From the NCBI GenBank assembly GCA_012999515.1, contig JABEEB010000001.1, positions 1,054,001 through 1,118,000 of the forward strand: a stretch of DNA of 64,000 bases, read 5' to 3'. The DNA is from Salifodinibacter halophilus. Lineage in GTDB: Bacteria; Pseudomonadota; Gammaproteobacteria; Nevskiales; Salinisphaeraceae. Shown piece after piece: positions 1-8,497 of this stretch (position 1 is the first letter of the stretch; every line of letters begins with the position of its first letter). Below the pieces are notes generated by a model. That model did not search any database and was not told the origin of the DNA. It was given only the letters and a program-made list of their open reading frames with translations. The position numbers and the translations under genes are program-made.

Positions 1-582
1 TCGGAGGCACGGCTCGGCGAGCTCTATGCAGTCAGCCGAACCGTCGCGCGCAAGGCGCTTTATCAGCTTGCTGGCGATAAACTGATTGAGATGCGCCCCA
101 ATCAGGGCGCCATCGTCGCCAAGCCGAGCGCGACCGAGGCTCGCGAAGTGTTTGCAGCGCGCCGGGTCGTAGAAAGTGCCACGGTAACCGCCTGCGCTGA
201 ACGGCTGACCGATGCGGATCGCACACGCCTGGATAATGCGCTGGCTGCCGATGAGGCGGCGCATCAAGCCGATGACCGCCGCTCGGCAGTTCAACGCTCG
301 GGGGATTTTCATCGCACGATTGCCACAATCGCCGGCAACGACGTGCTTGCCACATTTCTCGACGAGTTGATCGGCCGGACCTCACTGATCATTGCCGCCT
401 ACGAAACACACGGGTTGGCCGCCTGCTCCTGCCACGCACACGCCGAACTTCTCGAGGCGCTGACCAACGGTCATGGCGAATCGGCCAGCGCCATCATGAC
501 CGCCCATCTGCACGACTGCGAGCAACAACTCAAGCTCGACGTCACCGATGGCGAGGCCGATCTCGGCGAGATCCTCGGCTGA
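1..582 (+). CDS. GntR/FCD-family transcriptional regulator (5' truncated by window edge)
   Basis: The open frame runs from base 1 without a start, so the N-terminus lies outside the window. The first residues (SEARLGELYAVSRTVARKAL) are the recognition part of a GntR winged helix-turn-helix, followed by the wing (RPNQGAIVAKP). An all-helical FCD ligand domain follows, with the FHRTIA segment and later histidines typical of metal/carboxylate-binding FCD proteins. It resembles the GntR protein at 21691-22452 in layout and local motifs (AARR.VE, FH..., GLAAC), so the two are probably paralogues. It lies 46 bp upstream of puuE on the same strand, which suggests control of purine/allantoin degradation. 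The ligand is unknown. Confidence 0.9.
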   Translation, partial: SEARLGELYAVSRTVARKALYQLAGDKLIEMRPNQGAIVAKPSATEAREVFAARRVVESATVTACAERLTDADRTRLDNALAADEAAHQADDRRSAVQRSGDFHRTIATIAGNDVLATFLDELIGRTSLIIAAYETHGLAACSCHAHAELLEALTNGHGESASAIMTAHLHDCEQQLKLDVTDGEADLGEILG

Positions 583-628
583 GCGCCGCCGTTTAGTCAA
601 TGTTTTCCAACAAACCAGGACATAGCCA

Positions 629-1558
629 ATGAGCGAGGCCGAAATATCCCGGCAAGATTACCCGCGTGACATGATCGGTTACGGGGCGAATCCACCACAC
701 GCACAGTGGCCGGGCAACGCGCGCATCGCCGTTCAGTTCGTCATCAACTACGAAGAAGGCGCGGAGAACAACATCCTGCACGGCGACGCCGCTTCGGAAA
801 GTTTTCTATCCGAGATGGTCGGCACCGACGCACGCCCGGATGTCCGCCACATGAGCATGGAATGGCTCTACGAATACGGCAGTCGAGCCGGTTTCTGGCG
901 ACTCCAACGAATGTTTACCGAACGCGGCCTACCAGCGACCGTATTCGCCGTGGGCATGGCGCTAGAGCGCAACCCCGAAGCCGCTCAAGCCATGGTCGAC
1001 GCCGATTTCGAAATCGCGGCACACGGTTGGCGCTGGATCGATTACCAATACGTCGACGAGGCGACCGAGCGAGATCATGTGGCACGTGCCGTCGAATCCA
1101 TCGAACGCCTGACCGGCCAACGCCCGGTCGGCTGGTACACCGGCCGCACCAGTGAAAATACCCGCCGGCTGGTCGCCGAACACGGTGGCTTTTTATATGA
1201 CGCAGATTCCTACGCCGACGATCTGCCCTACTGGGAGCTGGTTGACGGCTCCCCTCAACTGATCGTGCCCTACACCCTGGACACCAACGACATGCGCTTC
1301 GTCGCCCCGCAAGGATTCAACTCGGGCGATCAGTTCTATACCTATCTCAAGGATGCCTTCGATGTGCTCTACGCCGAAGGCACCGAGCGCCCGAAAATGC
1401 TCTCGGTGGGGCTGCACTGCCGGGTCGCAGGCCGGCCTGCCCGCGCGGCCGCGGTTGCCCGTTTTCTCGACTATGTGCGCACACACGAGCAAGTCTGGGT
1501 CGCGCGCCGTGACGAGATCGCGCGCCATTGGCGCGATACCCACCCCTATCAAGGCTAG
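629..1558 (+). CDS. puuE: Allantoinase PuuE (polysaccharide-deacetylase-like)
   Basis: The 309-residue protein is a cofactor-lean allantoinase of the polysaccharide-deacetylase (NodB) fold, which hydrolyses allantoin to allantoate. It starts with the family hallmark DYPRDMIGYGANPPHAQWPG and continues with VQFVINYEEGAENNILHGD. Later it has FEIAAHGWRWIDY, GWYTGRTSENTRRL and YDADSYADDLPYW, all typical of PuuE. Length matches the family (about 300-310). The ATG is preceded by a weak AGGA. It is followed 11 bp later by allA, so the two are probably cotranscribed. Allantoicase, which should act between them, is not in this window. Confidence 0.95.
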   Translation: MSEAEISRQDYPRDMIGYGANPPHAQWPGNARIAVQFVINYEEGAENNILHGDAASESFLSEMVGTDARPDVRHMSMEWLYEYGSRAGFWRLQRMFTERGLPATVFAVGMALERNPEAAQAMVDADFEIAAHGWRWIDYQYVDEATERDHVARAVESIERLTGQRPVGWYTGRTSENTRRLVAEHGGFLYDADSYADDLPYWELVDGSPQLIVPYTLDTNDMRFVAPQGFNSGDQFYTYLKDAFDVLYAEGTERPKMLSVGLHCRVAGRPARAAAVARFLDYVRTHEQVWVARRDEIARHWRDTHPYQG

Positions 1559-1569
1559 GAGACTCGACC

Positions 1570-2103
1570 ATGCGTAACGACTCTGGCGCCGAAAACGCAC
1601 GGCACACGTATGAGATGCGCGCCGAGCCACTCACTGCCGATGCCTTCGCACCCTACGGTGACGTCATCGCATCGACCGGCGACGCGACTACAATCAACCA
1701 GGGCATGGGCCAGCGTTTTGCCAATCTCGCCAGCCTGGACGTGACCGCGGACAACGGCGCCGCCACCATCCACCGGGTGCACGCGGTCGCTGAACCCTCG
1801 CCGGTACCGCTGCGACTCATGGAACGCCATCCACTCTCCACCCAGGCGTTTATCCCAGTCGACGGGCAACGCTATCTGGTGGTGGTCGCACCCGCGGGCG
1901 ATGCGCCCGGCCCCGACGCCCTGCGCGTATTCGTCGCCACCGGTGACCAGGGCATCAACTATCACCGTGGCATCTGGCACCACCCGCTGATCGCACTGGA
2001 TAGCGACTGCGATTTTCTGGAAGTCGCCCGCACCGGCCCGGGCGCCAATTGCGAAGAATCGGCGATAGACGCCAATATCGTTGCTTATCCCCCGAATTTA
2101 TAG
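1570..2103 (+). CDS. allA: Ureidoglycolate lyase AllA
   Basis: The 177-residue protein splits ureidoglycolate into glyoxylate and urea, the last carbon-releasing step of purine-ring breakdown. Family features are ADAFAPYGDVI near the N-terminus, the central PLRLMERHPLSTQAFIP, and GINYHRGIWHHPLIAL followed by DCDFLEVAR. I chose ATG 1570 because it lies 11 bp after the puuE stop. ATG 1615 (MRAEPLTADAF) would give a protein closer to Escherichia coli AllA in length and cannot be excluded. The glyoxylate product is the substrate of the bhc genes a kilobase downstream. Confidence 0.93.
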   Translation: MRNDSGAENARHTYEMRAEPLTADAFAPYGDVIASTGDATTINQGMGQRFANLASLDVTADNGAATIHRVHAVAEPSPVPLRLMERHPLSTQAFIPVDGQRYLVVVAPAGDAPGPDALRVFVATGDQGINYHRGIWHHPLIALDSDCDFLEVARTGPGANCEESAIDANIVAYPPNL

Positions 2104-2289
2104 AAAATATTCGATAAAAACATATTTTAATAAAAACGGACCAAATTCCGCCATCAACGCAATTATTGACTAATCATCTTATCCCTTGGCCACCGTCCGT
2201 GAAGTAATCAGACGGCAAACCAATCAAATAAGTCAAAATCCAACACGCGCCGCAGGACATGGGTTGTGACCCCGGAACGCCGTCAACCG
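2104..2289. other. Convergent intergenic gap between allA and the IclR regulator
   Basis: This short AT-rich gap separates the converging allA and IclR genes. It holds a weak hairpin (CCGTC ... GACGG around 2191-2215) without a clear T-run. I see no gene here. Confidence 0.4.
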
Positions 2290-3123
2290 CTATGATTTGA
2301 CCAACCCAGGTCGCCCACCCGTTTGTTCGGTAATCCAGTCCGCTTTTTTCTTGACTTCGGGGCCTGCGACTTCTATTGCCTCCGCAGTCAAACGTTGTAC
2401 CGGCCCAGATACGGAAATACCGGCCACAGCCTCGCCAAATTCGTTGAAAATCGGCGCGGCGATACACCGCATACCGGGGTGACGTTCTTCGTCGTCGACG
2501 CCCCAGCCACGCGCTCGGATCGCCTCGAGCTCAGCCAGCAAGGCATTGTCGTCGGTAATGGTGTGGTCCGTGTAGGCGGGCGTTTCGTGTGCGCTTATCA
2601 GTTCGCGACTTGTCTGCGCATCTAGATGCGCAAGAATCGCTTTGCCGATACCGGAGACGCGTAATAAACCGATCGAGCCCGGTGGGAAAAACGCCCGAAT
2701 CGGCGCATGAGTCTGGATTTGTGATACGAACACAACTTCGGCGCCATCACGCACCGCGATATTGCTGGTCTCGCCAATTTCGTCGGTCAGGGCCTGCATC
2801 GCTTCGCGCCCCAATTCCAGATAGTTGACGCGGCGCGCATAGCTCTGCCCGATCCGGAACGCCTCGACACCAATCGACCACGTTTGTTTGTCCTCGTCGA
2901 AGTGGACCAGTCCACGGCCTCGCAACGTTTCGAGTATGCGATGCGTAGTCGAATACGGCAGATCCGCGACCGACGAAATCACGGTCAGCGTCGCGGCCAC
3001 CTCCGCCGCAACCGCCTGGAACACCACCAACGCGCGATCCACGGTCTGAGCACGGGTGTGTTCGGGTTGCCCCTTGGTCGACCGCGGGCGACCACGTCCG
3101 CGTAATTTGGTCTCCGCTTCCAT
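2290..3123 (-). CDS. bhcR: IclR-family regulator, probable glyoxylate-responsive BhcR
   Basis: The 277-residue protein has a basic N-terminal tail (GRGRPRSTKG, AT-hook-like). An IclR winged helix follows at roughly residues 25-90 (TVDRALVVFQAV ... LPYSTTHRILETLRGRGLV), then the effector domain at about 100-265 (IGETSNIAVRDGAEVVFVSQI, SGIGKAILA, GMRCIAAPIFNEFGEAVAGISVSGP). It is transcribed away from bhcABCD, sharing a 196-bp promoter region. That is the arrangement of bhcR and bhcABCD in Paracoccus denitrificans, where BhcR senses glyoxylate. E. coli IclR-family relatives such as AllR also bind glyoxylate. Family assignment is firm; effector and target are inferred from context. Confidence 0.85.
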   Translation of the reverse strand: MEAETKLRGRGRPRSTKGQPEHTRAQTVDRALVVFQAVAAEVAATLTVISSVADLPYSTTHRILETLRGRGLVHFDEDKQTWSIGVEAFRIGQSYARRVNYLELGREAMQALTDEIGETSNIAVRDGAEVVFVSQIQTHAPIRAFFPPGSIGLLRVSGIGKAILAHLDAQTSRELISAHETPAYTDHTITDDNALLAELEAIRARGWGVDDEERHPGMRCIAAPIFNEFGEAVAGISVSGPVQRLTAEAIEVAGPEVKKKADWITEQTGGRPGLVKS

Positions 3124-3319
3124 ATCGATTTCCCGACCGCACCAAATGCTAGATCAAAAAGAATTTTTTACGCACATTAGAAGCCCTTCTGTTTGATCAG
3201 AATTTTTATTTTTAATCAGCATATTACGTTTTCCACGAAATTCCAATTTTAATACCAAAAACTTATTGTACGCCGCACGTAGCCCCGTTATTGTGGCACT
3301 AGACTTAATGGAGACATAG
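3124..3319. promoter_or_regulatory. Divergent bhcR / bhcA promoter region
   Basis: This 196-bp AT-rich region separates the two divergent starts and must hold both promoters. It contains the inverted repeat TTCTG-TTTGAT-CAGAA at 3187-3202. The tract AGAATTTTT appears twice (about 3160 and 3199), each 5-10 bp after GATCA. These are plausible IclR-type operator elements. The bhcA ATG is preceded by a GGAG at about 3310. The operator call is an inference. Confidence 0.5.
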
Positions 3320-4510
3320 ATGGCGACTCAGAATCCCGTTTTTATCCCCGGGCCAACAAACCTGCCGGACCGTCTGCGCCATGCGATGGATATGCAGACG
3401 ATTGACCACCGGGCCCCCGATTTTGAACGTCAATTCCTCCCTCTGCTGGACGATCTCAAGCAGGTCTTCGGAACTGCGACGGGCGAGGTACTGCTGTTTC
3501 CAGCCACTGGCACCGGTGGCTGGGAGACCGCGATCACCAACACGCTGTCGCCCGGTGACACGGTCCTGGCCGCGCGGCATGGAATGTTCTCACACCGCTG
3601 GATCGAGCTGTGTCGGCAACAAGGCATCAATATCCAGAAGATCGAGACCGACTGGGGGGACGGCGTGCCCGCAAACGCTTTCGCCGAAGCACTGGCCGAA
3701 GACCATGAGCACCGCATCAAGGCGGTGCTGGCCTGTCATAACGAAACCGCGACGGGTGTGACCAGCGACATCGGTGCCGTGCGCTCGGCAATCGACTCAG
3801 TCGACCATCCAGCCATGTTGTTCGTCGATGGTGTGAGTTCGATCGCGAGCATGGATTTCCGGATGGACGATTGGGGTGTGGATGTCGCCGTCACCGGCGC
3901 CCAGAAAGGCTTCATGCTCATGCCGGGTTTGGCGATTCTCGCCTTCAGCAAGCGTGCGCTCGCTGCCACCGAGACCGCGACCTGCACACGCGCCTATTTC
4001 GATGTGCCGGCCATGTGCGCGGCTAACCGCGCTGGCAGCTTCCCATACACCCCGCCAACAGGACTCATTCGCGGGCTATCAGAAAGTGTATCGATGCTGC
4101 TCGAAGAAGGTCTCGACCAGGTTTACGCGCGCCATCACCACATTGCCGAGGGCGTGCGGCGTGCTGTCGACGCCTGGGGACTGCGGCTCTGCGCCAACCG
4201 GCCCGAGCTGTATTCCGATACAGTCACCGCGATCTGCGTGCCGAGCGGCTTTGACGCCAGCCAACTCACCAGTCACGCCTATGCCCGCTACGGCGTGTCA
4301 TACGGCGGTGGACTCGGCGATGTCGCCGGCAAGGTGTTCCGCATCGGCCATCTCGGCGACATGACCGAAGTCATGGCACTCACCGGGATCGCAACCGCAG
4401 AGATGGCGATGGCGGATCTCGGGTACCCAATCCAACGCGGGTCGGGCGTGGCCGCGGCCCAGCGCTTCTACGGCATGGATTCGGGCGACAACGCCCAGGA
4501 GGTCGCCTGA
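3320..4510 (+). CDS. bhcA: Aspartate-glyoxylate aminotransferase BhcA (class V PLP aminotransferase)
   Basis: The 396-residue protein is a fold-I class V aminotransferase of the serine/alanine/aspartate-glyoxylate group. It begins with FIPGPTNLPDRLRHAM, has a substrate-binding FPATGTGGWETA segment near residue 60, and carries VTGAQKGFMLMPGL with K196 as the likely PLP lysine. In the beta-hydroxyaspartate cycle BhcA transfers the amino group of aspartate to glyoxylate, giving glycine and oxaloacetate. Sequence alone could equally suggest serine-glyoxylate or ureidoglycine-glyoxylate aminotransferase. The call to BhcA rests on the exact bhcR-ABCD gene order. The stop directly abuts the bhcB start. 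Confidence 0.85.
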   Translation: MATQNPVFIPGPTNLPDRLRHAMDMQTIDHRAPDFERQFLPLLDDLKQVFGTATGEVLLFPATGTGGWETAITNTLSPGDTVLAARHGMFSHRWIELCRQQGINIQKIETDWGDGVPANAFAEALAEDHEHRIKAVLACHNETATGVTSDIGAVRSAIDSVDHPAMLFVDGVSSIASMDFRMDDWGVDVAVTGAQKGFMLMPGLAILAFSKRALAATETATCTRAYFDVPAMCAANRAGSFPYTPPTGLIRGLSESVSMLLEEGLDQVYARHHHIAEGVRRAVDAWGLRLCANRPELYSDTVTAICVPSGFDASQLTSHAYARYGVSYGGGLGDVAGKVFRIGHLGDMTEVMALTGIATAEMAMADLGYPIQRGSGVAAAQRFYGMDSGDNAQEVA

Positions 4511-5503
4511 ATGCGCGACGAGGTAACCGAAGAAACCGGCGAGACACGCCCGATACCCAACTTCGACGACGTGCGCATCGCACACGAACGAATCAGACCT
4601 TGGGTGCACCGCACGCCGGTCCATACCAGCACGACATTCGATAGCTGGATTGGCGCCAGCCTCTTTTTTAAGTGTGAGAACTTCCAGAAAGCCGGCGCAT
4701 TCAAGGCTCGCGGCTCAGCCAACGCCGTATTCAGCCTGGATGCTGAGACCGCGGCGCGCGGCGTCGCCACCCACTCTAGCGGCAATCACGCCCTGTCGCT
4801 ATCGCGTGCGGCCGGTTGCCGCGGCATCCCCTGCACCGTAGTGATGCCACATACGGCGCCCAAATCCAAGATGGACGCTGTCCGTGGCTACGGCGGCGAG
4901 ATCGTGACCTGCGAGCCAAGTCTGGCCGATCGCGAACGTACCTTGAACGACATCGTTGACCGCTCCGGCGCCCATTTCGTTCATCCGTACAACGATTCGC
5001 GCGTAGTGGCTGGCCAAGCGACCTGCTCACGCGAACTGATCGAAGACGTTGGCTCGCTTGATGCCATTATCGCGCCCATCGGCGGCGGCGGCATGATCAG
5101 CGGCAGTTGCCTGACCACACGCTCGATCGCCGGGACGACACGCGTCTACGCCGCCGAGCCCGATCAAGCCGACGATGCGTGCCGCTCATTTCATACCGGT
5201 CGCATCATCCCCGACGATGCGCCGGACACGATCGCCGACGGTTTAAGGGTTTCACTGCGCCCACTGACTTGGCACTTCGTTTCCAATTACGTCAGCGACA
5301 TCCTGCTGGCCAGTGAAGCGGAGATTATCGAGGCGATGAAACTCGTCTGGCAACGGATGAAGATCGTCATCGAACCCTCATCCGCAGTCGCTGTGGCGGC
5401 TGTTTTAAAAAACAGAACACTGTTCTCGGGCCAGCGCGTCGGCGTCATTACCACAGGCGGCAATGTCGATCTAGCCAAGCTGCCGTGGATGGACACGGCC
5501 TGA
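4511..5503 (+). CDS. bhcB: beta-Hydroxyaspartate dehydratase BhcB (serine/threonine dehydratase family)
   Basis: The 330-residue protein is a fold-II PLP enzyme like serine racemase and threonine ammonia-lyase. NFQKAGAFKARGSAN holds the Schiff-base lysine (K65). SSGNHALSLS (about 89-98) binds the substrate carboxylate. The tetraglycine loop IGGGGMISG (about 190-197) holds the PLP phosphate. There is no C-terminal ACT regulatory domain, unlike biosynthetic IlvA. In the beta-hydroxyaspartate cycle BhcB dehydrates beta-hydroxyaspartate to iminosuccinate. The ATG follows the bhcA stop with no gap, implying translational coupling. Alone it would be annotated as threonine/serine dehydratase; context makes BhcB likelier. 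Confidence 0.84.
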   Translation: MRDEVTEETGETRPIPNFDDVRIAHERIRPWVHRTPVHTSTTFDSWIGASLFFKCENFQKAGAFKARGSANAVFSLDAETAARGVATHSSGNHALSLSRAAGCRGIPCTVVMPHTAPKSKMDAVRGYGGEIVTCEPSLADRERTLNDIVDRSGAHFVHPYNDSRVVAGQATCSRELIEDVGSLDAIIAPIGGGGMISGSCLTTRSIAGTTRVYAAEPDQADDACRSFHTGRIIPDDAPDTIADGLRVSLRPLTWHFVSNYVSDILLASEAEIIEAMKLVWQRMKIVIEPSSAVAVAAVLKNRTLFSGQRVGVITTGGNVDLAKLPWMDTA

Positions 5504-5550
5504 CAATCTGCGCCCGGCGACAGCGGTAACTGATCAACCTAGGAGTAACG

Positions 5551-6669
5551 ATGGCTTTGAATATCCCGGCAGAAATCGGCACCCGTATAGAAGACGTGGA
5601 TACGCCGTGTCTGCTGATCGATCTCGACGCATACGAGCGCAACTTAAAACGCATGGCCGATTTCGTCTCGGACCACGGCCTGCGCCACCGGGCACACGCC
5701 AAAACCCATAAATCGGCCGACATCTCGCACGACCAGTTCGCCCACGGCGCGGTCGGCGTTTGCTGTCAGAAAGTCAGCGAGGCCGAAGCCCTGCTCCATG
5801 GCGGCGTGCGCGACTTGCTTGTGTCCAATGAAGTAGTCAGCCCACATATGATCAATCGCTTGGCGGCCATGGCGACCCAGGCACGGGTGCTGGTCTGCAC
5901 CGACGACGCCGGCAACGTCGACGACCTCGAAGCGGGCGCGGCCCGCTTTGGCGTAACGCTGGAAGTCCTTGTCGAGATCGATGTCGGTGCCGGCCGCTGT
6001 GGTGTGGCACCCGGCGCCGACGCAGTGCCGATCGCCAAGAAAATCGCGGCTGCCGATCACTTGGTCTTTGCTGGCCTGCAGTCCTACCAGGGCAAAGCGC
6101 AACACGTACACGACTACACCGAACGCAAGGCCAAGATCGACGAGGCCGTGGCCATGACGCGCGACACCGTCGGGCATCTAGCCGCTGAGGGGCTTAGCTG
6201 CGACATCGTTGGGGGTGCTGGCACGGGCACCTACGAGTTCGAAGGCACCAGCGAGGTCTATAACGAACTCCAGTGCGGCTCCTATATCTTCATGGACGCC
6301 GATTATCAGCGTATTCACATGGCCGACGGCCGCCTGATCGACGATTTCGAAAACAGCCTATTTCTCTACACCACGGTGATGAGCAAGACCAAGACAGAAA
6401 AAGCAATCTGCGACGCCGGCCTGAAGGCCCAGAGTGTGGACTCAGGGCCGGCTGTGGTCTTTAGCCGTGACGACATTGAATATCTGGGCGCGTCGGACGA
6501 ACACGGTGTGATCAGCGATCCGTCGAATCATTTGTCGCTCGGCGACAAACTCAAACTCGTACCCGGCCACTGCGACCCGACAGTCAACATCCACGACTGG
6601 TATGTCGGCGTCCGCAACGGTGTCGTCGAACGCTTGCTACCCGTGACAGCACGCGGCATGTGCCTGTAA
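5551..6669 (+). CDS. bhcC: beta-Hydroxyaspartate aldolase BhcC (D-threonine aldolase / alanine racemase fold)
   Basis: The 372-residue protein has the alanine-racemase-like TIM barrel of D-threonine aldolases. TPCLLIDLDAYERNL opens the barrel, and HRAHAKTHKSADI (about residues 47-58) carries the PLP lysine. A GGAGTGTYEFEG phosphate-binding segment follows. The C-terminal PGHCDPTVNIHDWYVG supplies the metal-binding H-C-D pattern of this family. BhcC condenses glycine with glyoxylate to beta-hydroxyaspartate. It lies 47 bp after bhcB with an AGGAG ribosome site at 5540-5544 and runs almost into bhcD. D-threonine aldolase is the alternative name, but gene order favours BhcC. Confidence 0.85.
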   Translation: MALNIPAEIGTRIEDVDTPCLLIDLDAYERNLKRMADFVSDHGLRHRAHAKTHKSADISHDQFAHGAVGVCCQKVSEAEALLHGGVRDLLVSNEVVSPHMINRLAAMATQARVLVCTDDAGNVDDLEAGAARFGVTLEVLVEIDVGAGRCGVAPGADAVPIAKKIAAADHLVFAGLQSYQGKAQHVHDYTERKAKIDEAVAMTRDTVGHLAAEGLSCDIVGGAGTGTYEFEGTSEVYNELQCGSYIFMDADYQRIHMADGRLIDDFENSLFLYTTVMSKTKTEKAICDAGLKAQSVDSGPAVVFSRDDIEYLGASDEHGVISDPSNHLSLGDKLKLVPGHCDPTVNIHDWYVGVRNGVVERLLPVTARGMCL

Positions 6670-6671
6670 CG

Positions 6672-7622
6672 ATGGGAACGCAACCGATCCAATTCATCGA
6701 CGAGGCAACAGCCCGCTCGATCGTCGACGAGGCTGTGGCATTTGAAGCGATCGAACGCGTTTTCGCCGGAATGGCGAAAGGCGACGCACGAAATTTCCCC
6801 GTGGTTCGCGAAGCGATCGGCTACGCCGATGCCCTCTATGGCTTCAAATCCGGCATCGATAAAAGCTCACTGACGCTGGGCGTAAAGGCCGGCGGCTATT
6901 GGCCGCACAACGCCGATCATGGCCTGACCAATCACCAATCCACAATCATTCTGTTTGACCCCGATACGGGCCAGCCGACCGATCTGGTCTCCGGCAATCA
7001 CCTCACGGCGATGCGCACGGGCGGAGCCTGTGCGGTTTCTATCCGGCACTTGGCTCGCAGCAATGCCCGGACACTCGGCATCGTCGGCGCTGGTCATCAG
7101 TCGGCGTTCCAACTGCGCGCCGCTGCCGCCCAGCGCAACTTCGAGCGTGTCGTTGCCTGGAACATCGCGCCCGACGGGCTGGATCGCCTGGCGGCAGTGG
7201 CCCATGAGCTCGGCCTCGAGTTCGAAAGCGTAACGCGCGACGAACTCGGCCAAACGGCCGACGTGATCATCACTATCACGTCCTGCAACGAACCACTTCT
7301 GGATGCCTCCCAAATCCGGCCCGGCACGCATCTCGCCTGCATGGGCACCGATACAGCGGGCAAGCAAGAAATCGACCACCGGATTCTGACCAACGCGCGC
7401 GTATTCACCGACGAGCCCGCCCAGGCAGCCACACTTGGCGAGTGCCAACACGCGGTCGCTGCCGGGGCGCTAACGGTCGACGACATTACCGCCGTCGGCG
7501 GCGTGATTACCGGCGACAGCCCAGGCCGAGCCACTGACGCTGACATCACCGTGTTCGACGGTACGGGGGTCGGCCTGCAAGACCTCGCCGTGGCGCGGCG
7601 TGTTGTCGATCTCGCCGCCTGA
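6672..7622 (+). CDS. bhcD: Iminosuccinate reductase BhcD (ornithine cyclodeaminase / mu-crystallin family)
   Basis: This protein of about 316 residues belongs to the OCD/mu-crystallin family. It has FIDEATARSIVDEAVAFEAI at the start, GVKAGGYWPHN and LTAMRTGGACAVSIRHLA in the catalytic region, and a Rossmann motif LGIVGAGHQSAFQL near residue 135. Residues near IITITSCNEPLL and AGKQEID continue the nucleotide-binding fold. BhcD reduces iminosuccinate to aspartate, closing the cycle by regenerating the amino donor of BhcA. I chose ATG 6672, two bases after the bhcC stop; GTG 6660 would overlap bhcC and add four residues. Confidence 0.84.
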   Translation: MGTQPIQFIDEATARSIVDEAVAFEAIERVFAGMAKGDARNFPVVREAIGYADALYGFKSGIDKSSLTLGVKAGGYWPHNADHGLTNHQSTIILFDPDTGQPTDLVSGNHLTAMRTGGACAVSIRHLARSNARTLGIVGAGHQSAFQLRAAAAQRNFERVVAWNIAPDGLDRLAAVAHELGLEFESVTRDELGQTADVIITITSCNEPLLDASQIRPGTHLACMGTDTAGKQEIDHRILTNARVFTDEPAQAATLGECQHAVAAGALTVDDITAVGGVITGDSPGRATDADITVFDGTGVGLQDLAVARRVVDLAA

Positions 7623-7660
7623 TATCGCGTCCATATGCTCAACATGCCAAAAGACAAACG

Positions 7661-8158
7661 ATGACACTCGACGAATTCAACGTGGCCGACCGCGATACCG
7701 CCATCGCGGCTGCTCGCCCCTGCCTGGATATTCCACGCTGGTACGAGGCCGTCGTCGATCAACGGCCTTACACAAATACAGCGGCCATACGCGAGCAGGC
7801 ATATATCGCCGCCCGCCCGTTTTCCACCGCCGAGATCGACGGCGCCCTCGTCCACCATCCACGTATCGGCCAACGCGCCAGCGGTAGCGGTGCCGAGGCG
7901 CGGATGTCCGCCGCGGAACAAGCCAACCTCGGCGAATCGAGCACCGACCTCGAGCAAGCGCTGGAAGCCGGCAACCTCGATTACGAGCAACGTTTCGGGC
8001 GCGTGTTCCTGATTCGCGCCGCCGGCCGCGACCGGTCCGAGATTCTCACCGAGCTGCGCCGCCGCATGGACAACTCAGAAGCCACCGAACTGGACGAAAT
8101 AGCCGGCCAGCTTCGCGAAATCGCCATTACACGACTAGAAGGAGCCATTACCGAATGA
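7661..8158 (+). CDS. uraD: OHCU decarboxylase UraD
   Basis: The 165-residue protein decarboxylates 2-oxo-4-hydroxy-4-carboxy-5-ureidoimidazoline to S-allantoin, the third step after urate oxidation. The family motif VHHPRIGQRA contains the catalytic histidine near residue 66, followed by SAAEQANL. The C-terminal RFGRVFLIRAAGRDRSEIL and IAITRLEGAI helices are also typical. It starts 38 bp after bhcD on the same strand and overlaps uraH by four bases (ATGA). Urate breakdown and the bhc genes therefore appear to share a transcript. Confidence 0.95.
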   Translation: MTLDEFNVADRDTAIAAARPCLDIPRWYEAVVDQRPYTNTAAIREQAYIAARPFSTAEIDGALVHHPRIGQRASGSGAEARMSAAEQANLGESSTDLEQALEAGNLDYEQRFGRVFLIRAAGRDRSEILTELRRRMDNSEATELDEIAGQLREIAITRLEGAITE

Positions 8159-8496
8159 GTGCCTCGCACATCACCACGCATATTCTGGACACAGCCGCCG
8201 GTCGGCCCGCGCCCGGCGTCACCGTCGAGCTCGCTGCGCGCAGCGGCGACGGCTGGACAACCATCGCGACCGGCCAAACCGACAGCGACGGCCGCGCTCG
8301 CGACCTCGGCGCGGCCTCACAGCCCGCCGGCGACTATCGCCTGACGTTTTTCACCGGCGATTATTTCGCCAGCCAGGGCGTGTCTACGTTTTTTCCGGAA
8401 GTCAGCCTTGTGTTCACGCTCGCCGACATCGACGAGCACTACCACGTGCCGCTTCTGCTCAGCCCGTTCGCCTACTCCACCTATCGAGGCAGTTGA
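8155..8496 (+). CDS. uraH: 5-Hydroxyisourate hydrolase UraH (transthyretin-like)
   Basis: The 113-residue protein hydrolyses 5-hydroxyisourate, the direct product of uricase, to OHCU. It carries the N-terminal motif SHITTHILDTAAGRPAPGV with the active-site histidine and ends in the diagnostic YRGS tetrapeptide. It has no periplasmic signal peptide, so it should act in the cytoplasm with uricase and UraD. The start overlaps the uraD stop and its own stop is one base before the uricase ATG, a tight uraD-uraH-uricase unit. Confidence 0.96.
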   Translation: MSASHITTHILDTAAGRPAPGVTVELAARSGDGWTTIATGQTDSDGRARDLGAASQPAGDYRLTFFTGDYFASQGVSTFFPEVSLVFTLADIDEHYHVPLLLSPFAYSTYRGS

Positions 8497-8497
8497 A

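Noticed and set aside
7097-7990. 297-residue open frame on the minus strand opposite bhcD-uraD
   Set aside because: Low-complexity composition, no ribosome site, and both plus-strand genes it overlaps are clear family members.
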